64,000 bases of DNA from UBA4736 sp002404015. GTDB taxonomy: Bacteria > Chloroflexota > Dormibacteria > Dormibacterales > Dormibacteraceae. The position numbers and the translations under genes are program-made. Shown here piece after piece: positions 27,146-37,442 of this stretch. The notes beneath the pieces were generated by a model. The model worked only from the letters and a program-made list of their open reading frames with translations, made no database searches and was not told the origin of the DNA. The stretch spans positions 1 through 64,000 of the forward strand of contig DAIOCN010000003.1 of the NCBI GenBank assembly GCA_036747295.1, written 5' to 3'. Numbering within the stretch: position 1 is the stretch's first letter; the number at the start of each line of letters is the position of its first letter.

Positions 27146-28261
27146 CTAGGGCGGCCGCGCCACCAGGTCGCCGCCGGGGGCCCAGACCAGGGCCCAGCCG
27201 CCCTCGTGCAGCTTGCGGTGGTGGCGGCGGCAGAGCAGCACGGTGTTGGCAAGCGAGTTGGGGCCGCCGTCCTCCCAGTGCCAGAGATCGTGGCCATCGG
27301 TCCATCGCCAGGGCCGGTCACAACCCGGCCAGCGACAGCCCTGGTCGCGGGCCACCAGCGTCCGGCGCAGGCTGGGCGGGATGGTCCGCCTGGCCCGGCC
27401 GGTGTTGAGCACGGTGCCCTCGGGGTCCAGCTTGATGTCGCTCAGGACGCAGTCGCAGGCCAGACGGCGCCGGGTCGCTTCGGGGACCAGCCCCGCCCAG
27501 TCCAGCTCGGCCGCCTGGCCCTGGCGGGCGATCAATGTCAGATGCGGCTTCACACCGCCTCGCTGGGGGAGGGAGCCCGCGTCCAGCTGCTGGCGGGCCA
27601 GCTCGATCAGGGCGTCCGCCCGGCGCTGGCCACGCAGCGCTCGTCCTGCGCTGGGCCGGGACCCATCAGGGCGTCGAGCGTGGTCTGCAGGCAGGCGCCG
27701 CCCTCAGCATCCAGAAGCCCATCGAGCGCGAACATGCCATCCAGCAGCGGACTGACCCGCAGCCAGCGTCGCTCGTATGAGTCCTGGGCGTCACTGAGCG
27801 CGCCGTCCGGGTCGAGCAAGTGGCGGACCCGGTCGTTCAGGATCCGGAACCGGTAGGGCGGCAGCCGGCGGCCCCACTCCACCATGTCGGCCAGGCCCTG
27901 GCTGTAAGCCTCGGTCCCGACCGCGGCCGAGGTGCGAGCCATGATGCGGGCGTTCTCGTAGCTCAGCTCGCCTGACTCGAAGGCGACCTCGGCTTGGGGC
28001 AGGCCGCCCAGCTCCCGCCACCTGGAGCAGCTCGGTCGCCGCCCAGTTGGAGAGCCGGCAGGCGCAGCGCAGCCAGGCCACCGTGGAGAGCGCACCCTGG
28101 CTCGCGAAGGCCCGACGCTGGTCGAAGACGCGCACGTGGCGCGCGATCCGGGCCTGGAGTTGGTCCGCCTCGCGACAGAAGGCGACCAGGTCCTCGGCGA
28201 GGGCGTCGTCGCTGAGCATCGCCGGGTCGATCTCGGGCTCGAGGGCGGCTGCCGCGAACAT
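27146..28261 (-). pseudogene. DUF222/HNH endonuclease (13E12 family), two compensating frameshifts
   Basis: Read together, three pieces make one DUF222 plus HNH protein. The N-terminal piece (from ATG 28261) covers helical DUF222 to ATELLQVAG; the middle piece, in a different frame, continues WRELGGLPQAEVAFESGEL to about 27620; the C-terminal piece returns to the first frame and holds the HNH nuclease domain (CRWPGCDRPW, NTVLLCRRHHRKLHEGG). The shifts near 28025 and 27620 cancel. The usual HH of the nuclease motif reads HD (DGHDLWHW). These genes are often multicopy in actinobacterial genomes. Decay is likely, but two indel errors in the assembly would give the same picture. Confidence 0.8.
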
Positions 28262-28278
28262 CTGTTCTATTGATGGGT

Positions 28279-28298
28279 TTGCGCGCGCGCGCGCGCAA
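28279..28298. repeat. alternating GC dinucleotide tract
   Basis: Eight GC dinucleotides at 28281-28296 flanked by TT and AA form a perfect 20-base palindrome between the DUF222 gene and the MBL gene. Such tracts can adopt Z-DNA. No function is evident. Confidence 0.8.
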
Positions 28299-28337
28299 GG
28301 CTGTTAAGAGCCTCGGACTCCGGCCGAATCGCCCTCT

Positions 28338-28343
28338 TAGACT
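28338..28343 (+). promoter_or_regulatory. -10 box, probable leaderless promoter
   Basis: TAGACT lies nine bases before the GTG at 28353 and there is no Shine-Dalgarno. An imperfect inverted repeat (TAAGAG at about 28304 and CTCTTA at 28334-28339) overlaps it and could be an operator. Confidence 0.4.
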
Positions 28344-28352
28344 GAGCACGCC

Positions 28353-28991
28353 GTGAGTTCACAACCGCCGCGCATCCACGTTGAGTCCACAGCCGACCGC
28401 CAGTTCGCCACCAACTCCTACCTGGTGGAGGACGAGGCCACCCGCGACGCCGTGATCGTGGACGCCAACCTGGAGCCCGAGCTGATGGTCGACCTCGTCA
28501 AGAGGCGCGGCGCCAACGTGGCGGCGATCCTCCTGACGCACACCGACGTCGACCACATCGCCGGCCTGCCCCGGCTGCTGGAGGAGTTCCCGGGCGTACC
28601 GGTCGCGGTCCACGACGCCGAGCGCGAGGTGGTGACCGCGGGCAAGCCCCTCCGGCGCCAGTTCCAGGTCGAGTTTGCGCCGATCGCCACGGTGGACAGC
28701 CTGGCCGAGGGCGAGACCTACCGCGCCGGCTCGCTGGAGTTCGAGGTGCTCCATACCCCCGGACACAGCCCGGGCGGCGTCACCCTGAAGATCGGGGATG
28801 CCCTGTTCACGGGCGATGCCCTCTTCGCAGGCTCGATCGGCCGCTCGGACTTCCACAACTCGGACGGCCAGGCCCTGCTGGACGGCATCCGGAACAAGCT
28901 GCTGCCCCATCCCGACGACACCCGGGTTCTCAGCGGCCACGGCCCCGCCACCACCATCGGCCGGGAGCGCAGCCACAACCCTTTCCTGTGA
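28353..28991 (+). CDS. MBL-fold metallo-hydrolase (paralogue of 9837-10469)
   Basis: A 212-residue metallo-beta-lactamase-fold hydrolase. Metal motifs: LLTHTDVDHIAGLP, HTPGHSPGG, FTGDALFAGSIGRSDF and LSGHGPATTIG. As in its paralogue, HxHxDH reads HxDxDH. The GSIGRSDF segment resembles glyoxalase II and YcbL-type thioesterases. The N-termini of the two paralogues (FxTNSYxVxDExxxDAxIVDAN) are strikingly alike, implying duplication. Start is GTG with a nearby -10 box. The convergent TfoX-N gene begins two bases downstream. Confidence 0.86.
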   Translation: MSSQPPRIHVESTADRQFATNSYLVEDEATRDAVIVDANLEPELMVDLVKRRGANVAAILLTHTDVDHIAGLPRLLEEFPGVPVAVHDAEREVVTAGKPLRRQFQVEFAPIATVDSLAEGETYRAGSLEFEVLHTPGHSPGGVTLKIGDALFTGDALFAGSIGRSDFHNSDGQALLDGIRNKLLPHPDDTRVLSGHGPATTIGRERSHNPFL

Positions 28992-28992
28992 C

Positions 28993-29292
28993 CTACTTGC
29001 CGCTCCCGGCTGCCCGGCGGGCCGCCGCCACCAGCCGCTGGCGGCTTTCGAGCACCGTCGCGGGGACCCGGTAGTACTCGCGGTAGGGTCCGCTGGCCTG
29101 GTACGGCATCGAACCCTGGCGCTGGTACTCGAGCCGGGCCTCGGGGTCCGCGGTCAGCAGGTAGAGCCGCTCGCCCTGGACGATGCCGAACATGGAGCCG
29201 TCCAGCCAGAGCCCCCAGCCGCCGAGGAGGGGGCGGTCCTCGACCTCGCCCAGGTCCTTGAGCTGGTCCACGACCAGGGTGTGGAAGTTCAT
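28993..29292 (-). CDS. TfoX N-terminal domain protein
   Basis: A 99-residue protein matching the TfoX/Sxy N-terminal domain: RPLLGGWGLWLDGSMFGIV, then LYLLTAD, and a C-terminal helix. In gammaproteobacteria TfoX with a second C-terminal domain regulates competence; stand-alone N-terminal domains are common elsewhere and their role is unclear. It shares a short divergent region with hisS. Presence of comM, dprA and a prepilin peptidase in the window makes a competence link tempting but unproven. Confidence 0.8.
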   Translation of the reverse strand: MNFHTLVVDQLKDLGEVEDRPLLGGWGLWLDGSMFGIVQGERLYLLTADPEARLEYQRQGSMPYQASGPYREYYRVPATVLESRQRLVAAARRAAGSGK

Positions 29293-29306
29293 CGACCGGC
29301 CGACTC

Positions 29307-29312
29307 TACAAT
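29307..29312 (+). promoter_or_regulatory. -10 box of hisS
   Basis: TACAAT lies six bases before the hisS ATG at 29319, with no Shine-Dalgarno, fitting a leaderless transcript. The upstream bases CCGGCCGACTC resemble those before the gene at 43456. Confidence 0.5.
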
Positions 29313-29318
29313 CGTTCG

Positions 29319-30583
29319 ATGCCCTCGATCCAGCCGATCAAGGCCGCCCGCGGCGTCCGTGACATCCTGCCGAAGGACCGCGCGGCCTGGGCGGTGGTCG
29401 AGAGAGGCGCGGTCCGGGCCGCCCGCCGCTACGGCTACCAGGACCTGCTGGTGCCGATCATCGAGCCCCTGGAGCTGATCGAGCGGGGGGTGGGGGGCGA
29501 CACCGACGTCGTCCGCAAGGAGATGTACCGGCTGGAGCCCCACTCGGACAGCAGCGCCCGCCTCGCGCTGCGGCCAGAGGCCACCGCGAGCGTGGTCCGA
29601 GCTTACTTCGAGGGCGGTCTGAACCAGGCTCCCCAGCCGGCGCGCCTCTTTACGCTCGGCCCGATGTTCCGGCACGACAAGCCGCAGTACCTGAGATACC
29701 GGCAGTTCTACCAGTTCGACGTCGAGGTCATCGGCGACGGCGCCGCCCCCTTCGACGCCGAGGTCATCGAGATGAGCAAGGGCTGGCTCACCGACCTCGG
29801 CCTGGCCCGGATCTCGCTGGAGCTGAACAGCATCGGCGACCAGGCCTGCCGTCCCGCCTACCTCGAGAAGCTGACGGCCTACTACCGGCCGCTCAAGGAC
29901 CAGCTGCACTACGACTGCCAGCGCCGGATCGAGAGCAACCCGCTGCGCCTCCTCGACTGCAAGGAGGAGCAGTGCCAGCCCTTCAAGTCGGGGGCGCCCA
30001 AGATAACCGACAACCTCTGCGAAGCCTGCGCCGCTCACTTCGAGGAGGTGCGCCGCCACCTCGATGCCGGCGGCATCGAGTACCGCCTGAACCCCTACCT
30101 GGTGCGCGGCCTCGACTACTACACCCGGACGGTGTTCGAGTACCAGCACACGGCGCTGGGGGGAGCCCAGAACGCGCTCGGCGGGGGCGGCCGCTACGAC
30201 GGCCTTGCCGCCGAGCTCGGCTACCCTGCCACCCCCGGCGTCGGCTTCGCGGCGGGCCTGGACCGGATCGTCGCGATGCTGGCCGAGGAAGGCGAGGAGG
30301 TGGTGCCCGCCCCACCGGCGCGGGTGCTGGTGCTGCCCGCCACCCCCGAGCAGAACCTCGCCGCCGCCCAGGTCGGGCGCCTCTGCCGGTCGGTGGTCGC
30401 CTGCGCCGTGGACTACACGTCTCGCAGCCTCAAGGCCAAGATGCGCTCCGCCGCGAAGACCGGGGTCCCGATCGTCGCCATCCTCGGCGAGGACGAGGCC
30501 GCCCGCCAGGTCGTGCAGCTGCGCGACATGCACAGCGGCGAGCAGGCGGAGACGAGCTGGGACCGGCTGCCCGAGGCGTTCGC

Positions 30584-30587
<4 letters not shown>
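29319..30587 (+). CDS. hisS: histidyl-tRNA synthetase
   Basis: Charges tRNA-His. The class II core has RGVRDILPKD near the start, LALRPEATASVVRAYFE, MFRHDKPQYLRYRQFYQFDVE, the histidine-specific LVRGLDYYTRTVFEY and GGGGRYDGLA, with a C-terminal anticodon-binding domain (VLVLPATPEQ). Length 422 is normal. It overlaps aspS by four bases (GTGA); hisS-aspS is a common pair. Confidence 0.97.
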
Positions 30588-32332
<1,745 letters not shown>

Positions 32333-32458
32333 CCAGGGTGGGTAAGATGACCCTGCTCCCGTATGGGGTGCGGGTCAATGTGCGCGTTGCCCAACAGCAA
32401 GTACATAGGGACGCCGGAGTCCGAGGCTGGACCAAATGCCCGCTAGACGGGACTTGGA

Positions 32459-32806
32459 ATGGCGGAGGCAGGTGACCCACCTGACTATTTCAGGACAACC
32501 CACGACCCACCCCCAACGGGACGTTTCCCGGGCGCCCGCCGCGTGAGCCTCATCAGCCCCAGCCTGCTGGTGTCGGCGATCCTGATCCTGGCCGTCTCCC
32601 AGCTGCTCTACGCGTTCTGGCCCTACCCGCGCCGGGCCTACCTGCCGGTCCTGATCCTGACGACGGCCGGCATCCTGCTCGGCCAGCTCTGGGACCTCGT
32701 CGGCCTGCCCTCCCTGCGGGTGGGCTCGGCCAACCTGCTGCCGGCCCTGATCTTTGCGGTCGCGCTGCAGCCCCTGGCGCACCGGCTGCCAATAAGATTG
32801 CGCTGA
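32459..32806 (+). CDS. small integral membrane protein
   Basis: A protein of up to 115 residues with a hydrophilic 30-residue N-terminus and three transmembrane helices (starting about 30, 60 and 90) joined by short loops such as AFWPYPRRAY. Function unknown. GTG 32543, just before the first helix, is an alternative start giving 87 residues. It lies between aspS and the stress cassette, with a 126-base gap upstream that holds TAAGAT at 32343-32348 as a possible promoter. Confidence 0.55.
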   Translation: MAEAGDPPDYFRTTHDPPPTGRFPGARRVSLISPSLLVSAILILAVSQLLYAFWPYPRRAYLPVLILTTAGILLGQLWDLVGLPSLRVGSANLLPALIFAVALQPLAHRLPIRLR

Positions 32807-32846
32807 GATCTGTTTGGTGGTCGGGGCTTAGGGGGTATCTGAAGGC

Positions 32847-33245
32847 GTGGGTCTCTTTCTCTTTGTAGCCGGCGTGGTCGTCGTGCTGGTGGGACTCGTC
32901 CTCTGCGTCGTGCTGCTGCGGGTCAACCGGACCCTGGCCGCTGCCGAGGAGCTCCTGGTGACCGTCAACGAAGAGCTCCGGGACACCCTCCCGGAGGTTC
33001 GCGGAAGCATCGGGAATGTGAACGACATCACAGCCGGGGTCAACGTCGCGCTGCAGTCGGCGGGGGCCGGGGCCTCCCGCCTGGGCGACGAGCTCGGCGA
33101 AGTCGCGGACAGCTCGTCGCGCGGCCTGCGCGCGACCCTGCACGGCGTCGGCGTCGCCGGCCGCAGCCTGTGGCGCTCTTACGTCGAGGTACCAGTCACG
33201 CCCGAGAGGACCCGGGCACGAGGAGGCAAGGCAAGTGGAGAGTGA
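32847..33245 (+). CDS. YtxG-like (DUF948-type) membrane-anchored helical protein
   Basis: A 132-residue protein: one N-terminal transmembrane helix (residues 2-24), then a long amphipathic region with LLVTVNEELRDTLPEVRGSI and VNDITAGVNVALQS, the pattern of DUF948/YtxG proteins. In Bacillus ytxG and ytxH form a sigma-B-controlled general-stress operon. Here the same pair sits immediately before an RsbW-like gene and a SigB/F-type sigma gene. GTG 32847 is the likely start. It overlaps the next gene by 11 bases. Confidence 0.65.
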   Translation: MGLFLFVAGVVVVLVGLVLCVVLLRVNRTLAAAEELLVTVNEELRDTLPEVRGSIGNVNDITAGVNVALQSAGAGASRLGDELGEVADSSSRGLRATLHGVGVAGRSLWRSYVEVPVTPERTRARGGKASGE

Positions 33246-33597
33246 GCGCGAGAGCGGTGGCGGTTTCGGCTGGGGCCTGGTCGTCGGCGGCCTGGTCGGC
33301 CTGGTGGCCGGGGCCTACCTGGCGTCCGGCCCGGGCCGGGACCAGGTCGAAGGCCTGCGCAGCCGCACGATCGAGCTGACCGGCGGCCGCGACGAGATCC
33401 GAGCCCGGGCGCGCTCGGCCGCCGGCAGGGCCCGCACGGCCGTGAGCGACCCCGGGCACCCGCTGCGCAAGGCGATCAACGAGGGCAGGACCGCGGCCCG
33501 CCGGCGCCGCCAGGAGCTCGAGCCCGACGGCGGCAACGGGGTCGGCGGGGGTGGGGCCACCATCATCGGCGAGCCGGGCCGGACGGAGCCCGAGTAA
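33235..33597 (+). CDS. YtxH-like protein
   Basis: A 120-residue protein with a Gly-rich hydrophobic N-terminal helix (GWGLVVGGLVGLVAGAYLASGPGRD) typical of YtxH-family proteins, followed by a basic helical segment (RARARSAAGRARTAV) and a disordered tail. YtxH proteins are stress-induced and of unknown mechanism. GTG start inside the YtxG-like gene; its stop overlaps the next ATG (TAATG), so the cassette is probably translated as a unit. Confidence 0.65.
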   Translation: MESERESGGGFGWGLVVGGLVGLVAGAYLASGPGRDQVEGLRSRTIELTGGRDEIRARARSAAGRARTAVSDPGHPLRKAINEGRTAARRRRQELEPDGGNGVGGGGATIIGEPGRTEPE

Positions 33598-34043
33598 TGC
33601 CGGCAGCGGGCAGCTTTGCCTCCGAGCTCAAGGTCCCGGCCCGCGCGGAGTTCATCCCCGCCGCCAAGCGGGTGGCGGCCTCTCTCGGCAGCATCCTCGG
33701 CTTCAGCATCGAGGAGATCGACGAGCTCTGCATCGCAGTTGCCCAAGCCTGCGACAACACCATCGAAGCGGCCCAGGACGCCTGGGGCGAAGGGGCGACG
33801 CTCAAGCTCAGCTACAACTCGACGAGCCGCGGCATCGCCGTCGACGTGGAGGCGGTGGCGCCAACCTCGCCGCACGCGCTGCCCATCCCCCGGCCCGCCC
33901 GCCGGACTCCGGATGAAGCGTTCGACGCCCAGCGCAAGCTGGAAAGGGACATGATCCGCCTCTTCGTGGACGAGTTCCGCCAGCAGGTCGCGCCGACGAG
34001 GGGCCACATTCGCTTCCGGATGGTCAAATACCTGATCAGTTGA
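33597..34043 (+). CDS. degenerate RsbW/SpoIIAB-like anti-sigma factor
   Basis: A 148-residue protein with the layout of GHKL-fold anti-sigma kinases and a C-terminus (RGHIRFRMVKYL) like RsbW. Aligned to the N-box of SpoIIAB, the catalytic Glu is replaced: VAQACDNTIE has Gln50 where the family has Glu, with Asn54 kept. The glycine boxes (DxGxG and GLGL) are also missing; the segments there read VDVEAVAP and KLERDMIRLFVDEF. It probably still binds the sigma factor encoded next to it but should not phosphorylate an RsbV-type antagonist. No RsbV is seen nearby. ATG 33597; TTGA overlap with the sigma gene. Confidence 0.7.
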   Translation: MPAAGSFASELKVPARAEFIPAAKRVAASLGSILGFSIEEIDELCIAVAQACDNTIEAAQDAWGEGATLKLSYNSTSRGIAVDVEAVAPTSPHALPIPRPARRTPDEAFDAQRKLERDMIRLFVDEFRQQVAPTRGHIRFRMVKYLIS

Positions 34044-34819
34044 GCTCCGCCTCGCATCCGCCCAGGGAGGAGCTGCGCGCCCTTCATCGCCGCTACAAGG
34101 AGACCAACGACCCGGCCGAGAAGGAGCGCATCAGGGAGCAGCTGGTACGTGGCTACGAGAGCCTCGTGCACTTCCTGGCGCGCAAGTTCCAGAACCGCGG
34201 CGAGCCCCTGGAGGACATCGTGCAGGTCGGCTTCCTGGGCCTGATCAAAGCGATCGAGCGCTTCGACCCGGACATGGGCAACGAGTTCACGACGTTCGCC
34301 ACGCCGACGGTGGCCGGCGAGATCAAGCGCTACTTCCGCGACAAGGGCTGGGCCATCCGCTTCCCCCGCCGCCTCCAGGAGCTGTACCAGCAGGTGGTCC
34401 GCGTCAACGAGGAGATGAAGAACGAGCTGAACCGGCAGCCCACCGTCAACGAGGTCGCTGAGCGGCTGAAGGTCTCCCCGGATGACGTGCTGGAGGCGAT
34501 GGAGATGAGCACGGCTTACACACCCATGTCGATCGACTCCACGATCGGCGGCACCGACGACGAGGGCGGCCGCCAGCTGTCCGAGTCGATCGGGGGCGAG
34601 GACGTGAACCTGGACCGGGTGGAGATGCGCGATGTGCTCAACCGGGCCATGGCGCACCTGACGCCCCGCGAGCGCTCGATCATGGCGATGCGCTTCTACG
34701 ACGAGCTCTCCCAGTCGGAGATCGCCAAGCGGCTGGGCATCAGCCAGATGCACGTTTCCCGACTCCAGCGCGCAGCCCTGGAACAGCTGCGCGACTACTT
34801 ACCCAAAGAGTCGGCATAG
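34040..34819 (+). CDS. SigB/SigF/SigG-type RNA polymerase sigma factor
   Basis: A 259-residue group 3 sigma-70. Region 2 reads LVHFLARKFQNRGEPLEDIVQVGFLGLIKAIERFDP with the -10 recognition segment EFTTFATPTVAGEIKRYFRDKGW; region 3 follows (LQELYQQVVRVNEEM); region 4 has LTPRERSIMAMRFYDELSQSEIAKRLGISQMHVSRLQR. This is the general-stress/sporulation class controlled by partner switching. TTG 34040 overlaps the anti-sigma gene. It ends 21 bases before the 125-bp dispersed repeat. Confidence 0.93.
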   Translation: MSSASHPPREELRALHRRYKETNDPAEKERIREQLVRGYESLVHFLARKFQNRGEPLEDIVQVGFLGLIKAIERFDPDMGNEFTTFATPTVAGEIKRYFRDKGWAIRFPRRLQELYQQVVRVNEEMKNELNRQPTVNEVAERLKVSPDDVLEAMEMSTAYTPMSIDSTIGGTDDEGGRQLSESIGGEDVNLDRVEMRDVLNRAMAHLTPRERSIMAMRFYDELSQSEIAKRLGISQMHVSRLQRAALEQLRDYLPKESA

Positions 34820-34840
34820 CCGCCCCGGTCCAGTTAACAA

Positions 34841-34965
34841 GAACCAGAGCCGCCGTGAGGGCCGGCTCCGCCGGCCCGTATGAGTCCGTCTTCCAATCGA
34901 GATGGAACGCTGCAAGTAACCGGAAGCGGGTCCGCGGGGGAAACCGGAACGGTTGCCCCCACGCC
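34841..34965. repeat. diverged single copy of the 128-bp double-hairpin repeat
   Basis: This 125-base stretch matches the repeat unit at 53409-53536. It keeps both hairpins: GGGCCGGC-TCC-GCCGGCCC at about 34859-34877, and a second stem around GCGGGGGAAACC and GGTTGCCCCCACGC. Scattered substitutions make it clearly older or diverged. It fills the space between the sigma-factor stop and the alaS promoter; the second hairpin followed by CTTTTA could act as a terminator for the sigma operon. Confidence 0.75.
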
Positions 34966-34968
34966 TTT

Positions 34969-34974
34969 TACAAT
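34969..34974 (+). promoter_or_regulatory. -10 box of alaS
   Basis: TACAAT lies 11 bases before the alaS GTG at 34986 and directly after the double-hairpin repeat. No Shine-Dalgarno is present. No good -35 is seen inside the repeat. Confidence 0.45.
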
Positions 34975-34985
34975 TGACCGATCCC

Positions 34986-37442
34986 GTGACCGGGTCCGAA
35001 CTCAGAACACTCTTCCTAGAGCATTTCCGCAGCCGGGACCACCTTGTCCTACCCAGCGCTTCGTTGATCCCTTCGGGCGATCCGACCACGCTGTTCATCT
35101 CGGCCGGGATGCAGCCCCTCCAGCCCTACTACCGGGGCGTGGAGGAGCCGCCCGCGCCCCGGCTGGCATCCAGCCAGAAGTGCTTCCGCACGGGCGACCT
35201 CGAAGAGGTGGGCGACGACCGCCACAACACGTTTTTCGAGATGCTCGGCAACTTCGCGCCCACCGGCGCCTACTTCAAGGAGACCGCGATCCCGCTCGCC
35301 TGGGAGCTGGTGGTGGATGGCCTCCAGCTGCCGGTCGAGCGGCTCCGCGTCACGACCCACCCCACGGACGGCGAAGCCCGCGAGGTCTGGCGCCGGGAGA
35401 CGGGCGTGCGGCCGGAGTGGATCTACGAGAACGAGGAGAACTGGTGGGGGCTGGCTTCGGGCCTGGGGCCCTGCGGTCCCGACTCCGAGATCTGGTGGGA
35501 CCGGGGAGCGGACACGGGCTGCGGGCAGCGCGACTGCTACCCCGACCACTGCGACCGTTTCCTGGAGTTCTGGAACCTGGTCTTCCCCCAGTTCGACCGC
35601 CAGCCCGACGGCAGCCTGCCGCCGCTGCCGAAGCCGGCCATCGACACGGGCATGGGCCTGGAGCGGATCACCGCCATCGTCCAGGGCCGGGACAGCGTCT
35701 TCGACACCGACCTCTTCGGCCCGATCCTGGAGTGGGCCCGCCAGAACAGCCGGGAACCCAACCAGGTCTCGGAACGCGTCATCGCCGACCACGCTCGAGG
35801 CATGACGTTCCTGATCGCGGACGGGGTGCTGCCCGCCAAGGAGGGCCGCGGCTATGTCCTCCGGCGCCTGATCCGGCGCGCCGCGCTGCACGCTCGGCGG
35901 ATGGGCCTGGAGAGACCCCTGGGCGAGGCGGTCGCGCCGGTGGTCGAGGTCATGGGCGACCACTACTCGGAGCTGGGCCAGCGCGCGGACACCGTCCGCG
36001 AGCAGGTCAACGAGGAGCAGAAGCGCTTTCTCCGAACCCTCGACGAGGGGATGGAGCTCTTCGAGTCGATCGCCGCCCGCCACGGCTCGATCCCCGGCGA
36101 GGACGCGTTCAAGCTGCACGACACCTTCGGATTCCCGCTCGAGCTGACCCGGGAGCTGGCCGCCGAGCGCAAGCTGGCGGTAGACGAGGCGGGCTTCGCG
36201 GCCGCCATGGAGGAGCAGCGCACGCGCTCGCGGACTATCGTGGCCCACAGCTGGCCGGACCTGGGCTCGCTGCCGCGCAGTCAGTTCACGGGCTACGGGG
36301 AGCTGAGCATCACGGCCACCGTGATCGCCCTCCGGCGGGAGGGCCAGGCGGCCGACCGCGCGACCGAGGGCGACGAGGTGGAGGTCTTCCTTGACCGCAC
36401 CCCGTTCTACGGGGAGTCGGGCGGCCAGGTGGGCGACACCGGGACCCTGACCGGTCCCGCCGGCTCGGTTCGGGTGGACGACGCGCAGAAGCCGGCCCCC
36501 GACGCCTACGCCCACCTGGGCCGCGTCACGATCGGCTCGATCGCGGTCGGCGAGACGGTGCGGGCCGAGGTGGACGCCGAGCGGCGGCACCGGGTCGCGC
36601 GCCACCACAGTGCCACCCACCTCCTGCATCGGGCCCTCCAGGAGGTTCTCAACGCGGCCCAGCCGCTGCAGCGCGGGTCCTGGGTGGGCCCCGACCACAC
36701 CACCTTCGACTTCCCGCTGAACCGGGCACTCACGGCCGAGGAGCGCGAGCGCATCCGGGGCCGCATGACCGAGCAGGTCCGGGCGGCGCTGCCCTTCCAC
36801 GAGAGCCAGAAGAAGTACAGCGACGCGGTGGCGGGCGGCGCCATGCACCTCTTCGAGGAGAAGTACGGAGACGTGGTCCGGGTGGTGTGCTTCGGCGACT
36901 GGACCTGCGAGCTCTGCGGCGGCACGCATGTCAGCAACTCGGCCGACGTTGGCAACGTGCTGGTCCTCTCCGAGTCGAGCATCGGCTCCGGCGTGCGCCG
37001 GATCGACCTCGCAGTGGGAGACGCTGCCGATGCGGCTATCCGGCGGCGCGAGGAGGAACTCCGAAACGAGATCGCGGATCTCCGGCGGGAGCTGCGCGCC
37101 GCCGAGCGCCGGATCGAGAGCCTGGAGCAGGAGCTGAACCGCCTGACGGCGAAGCAGCTGGCGCCGGCGGGGCGGCTGGTCGAGCATGAGGTCAGCGACC
37201 CGGCGACCGACCTGAAGGCGTTCGCCGACTCGGTGCTCGAGATCCAGCCCGACAGCGTCGTCCTCATCACGCGGGGCGAGCAGTACGTCCTCAAGGTGCC
37301 CAGGAGCCTGGCCGACCGCTATGACGCGACCAGGTTGAAGGAGTTCCTCGGGCCCGGCGGTGGACGGCCCGAGCTGGTTCAGGGCAAGCTGAGCGTGCCC
37401 CGCGAGCAGGCAGTGGCCAAGCTCCTGGAGCTCACGAGATGA
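34986..37442 (+). CDS. alaS: alanyl-tRNA synthetase
   Basis: Charges tRNA-Ala and edits mischarged Ser/Gly. The 818-residue protein has the class II core (LFISAGMQPLQPYYRG, KCFRTGDLEEVGDDRHNTFFEMLGNF, LVFPQFDR, DTGMGLERITAI), an editing domain with zinc-site motifs HHSATHLLHRAL and CELCGGTHV, and a C-terminal coiled coil plus a short C-Ala domain ending GGGRPELVQGK. GTG 34986 is chosen because the conserved TGSELRTLFLEHF begins there. It overlaps pilM by four bases. Confidence 0.97.
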   Translation: MTGSELRTLFLEHFRSRDHLVLPSASLIPSGDPTTLFISAGMQPLQPYYRGVEEPPAPRLASSQKCFRTGDLEEVGDDRHNTFFEMLGNFAPTGAYFKETAIPLAWELVVDGLQLPVERLRVTTHPTDGEAREVWRRETGVRPEWIYENEENWWGLASGLGPCGPDSEIWWDRGADTGCGQRDCYPDHCDRFLEFWNLVFPQFDRQPDGSLPPLPKPAIDTGMGLERITAIVQGRDSVFDTDLFGPILEWARQNSREPNQVSERVIADHARGMTFLIADGVLPAKEGRGYVLRRLIRRAALHARRMGLERPLGEAVAPVVEVMGDHYSELGQRADTVREQVNEEQKRFLRTLDEGMELFESIAARHGSIPGEDAFKLHDTFGFPLELTRELAAERKLAVDEAGFAAAMEEQRTRSRTIVAHSWPDLGSLPRSQFTGYGELSITATVIALRREGQAADRATEGDEVEVFLDRTPFYGESGGQVGDTGTLTGPAGSVRVDDAQKPAPDAYAHLGRVTIGSIAVGETVRAEVDAERRHRVARHHSATHLLHRALQEVLNAAQPLQRGSWVGPDHTTFDFPLNRALTAEERERIRGRMTEQVRAALPFHESQKKYSDAVAGGAMHLFEEKYGDVVRVVCFGDWTCELCGGTHVSNSADVGNVLVLSESSIGSGVRRIDLAVGDAADAAIRRREEELRNEIADLRRELRAAERRIESLEQELNRLTAKQLAPAGRLVEHEVSDPATDLKAFADSVLEIQPDSVVLITRGEQYVLKVPRSLADRYDATRLKEFLGPGGGRPELVQGKLSVPREQAVAKLLELTR

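Noticed and set aside
27146..28261. Programmed ribosomal frameshifting in the DUF222/HNH gene
   Set aside because: No slippery heptamer or downstream structure stands out at either shift; decay or sequencing error is simpler.
34841..34965. CRISPR-like repeat
   Set aside because: Single copy here with hairpins spanning the unit; at 53409 the units are directly tandem with no variable spacers.
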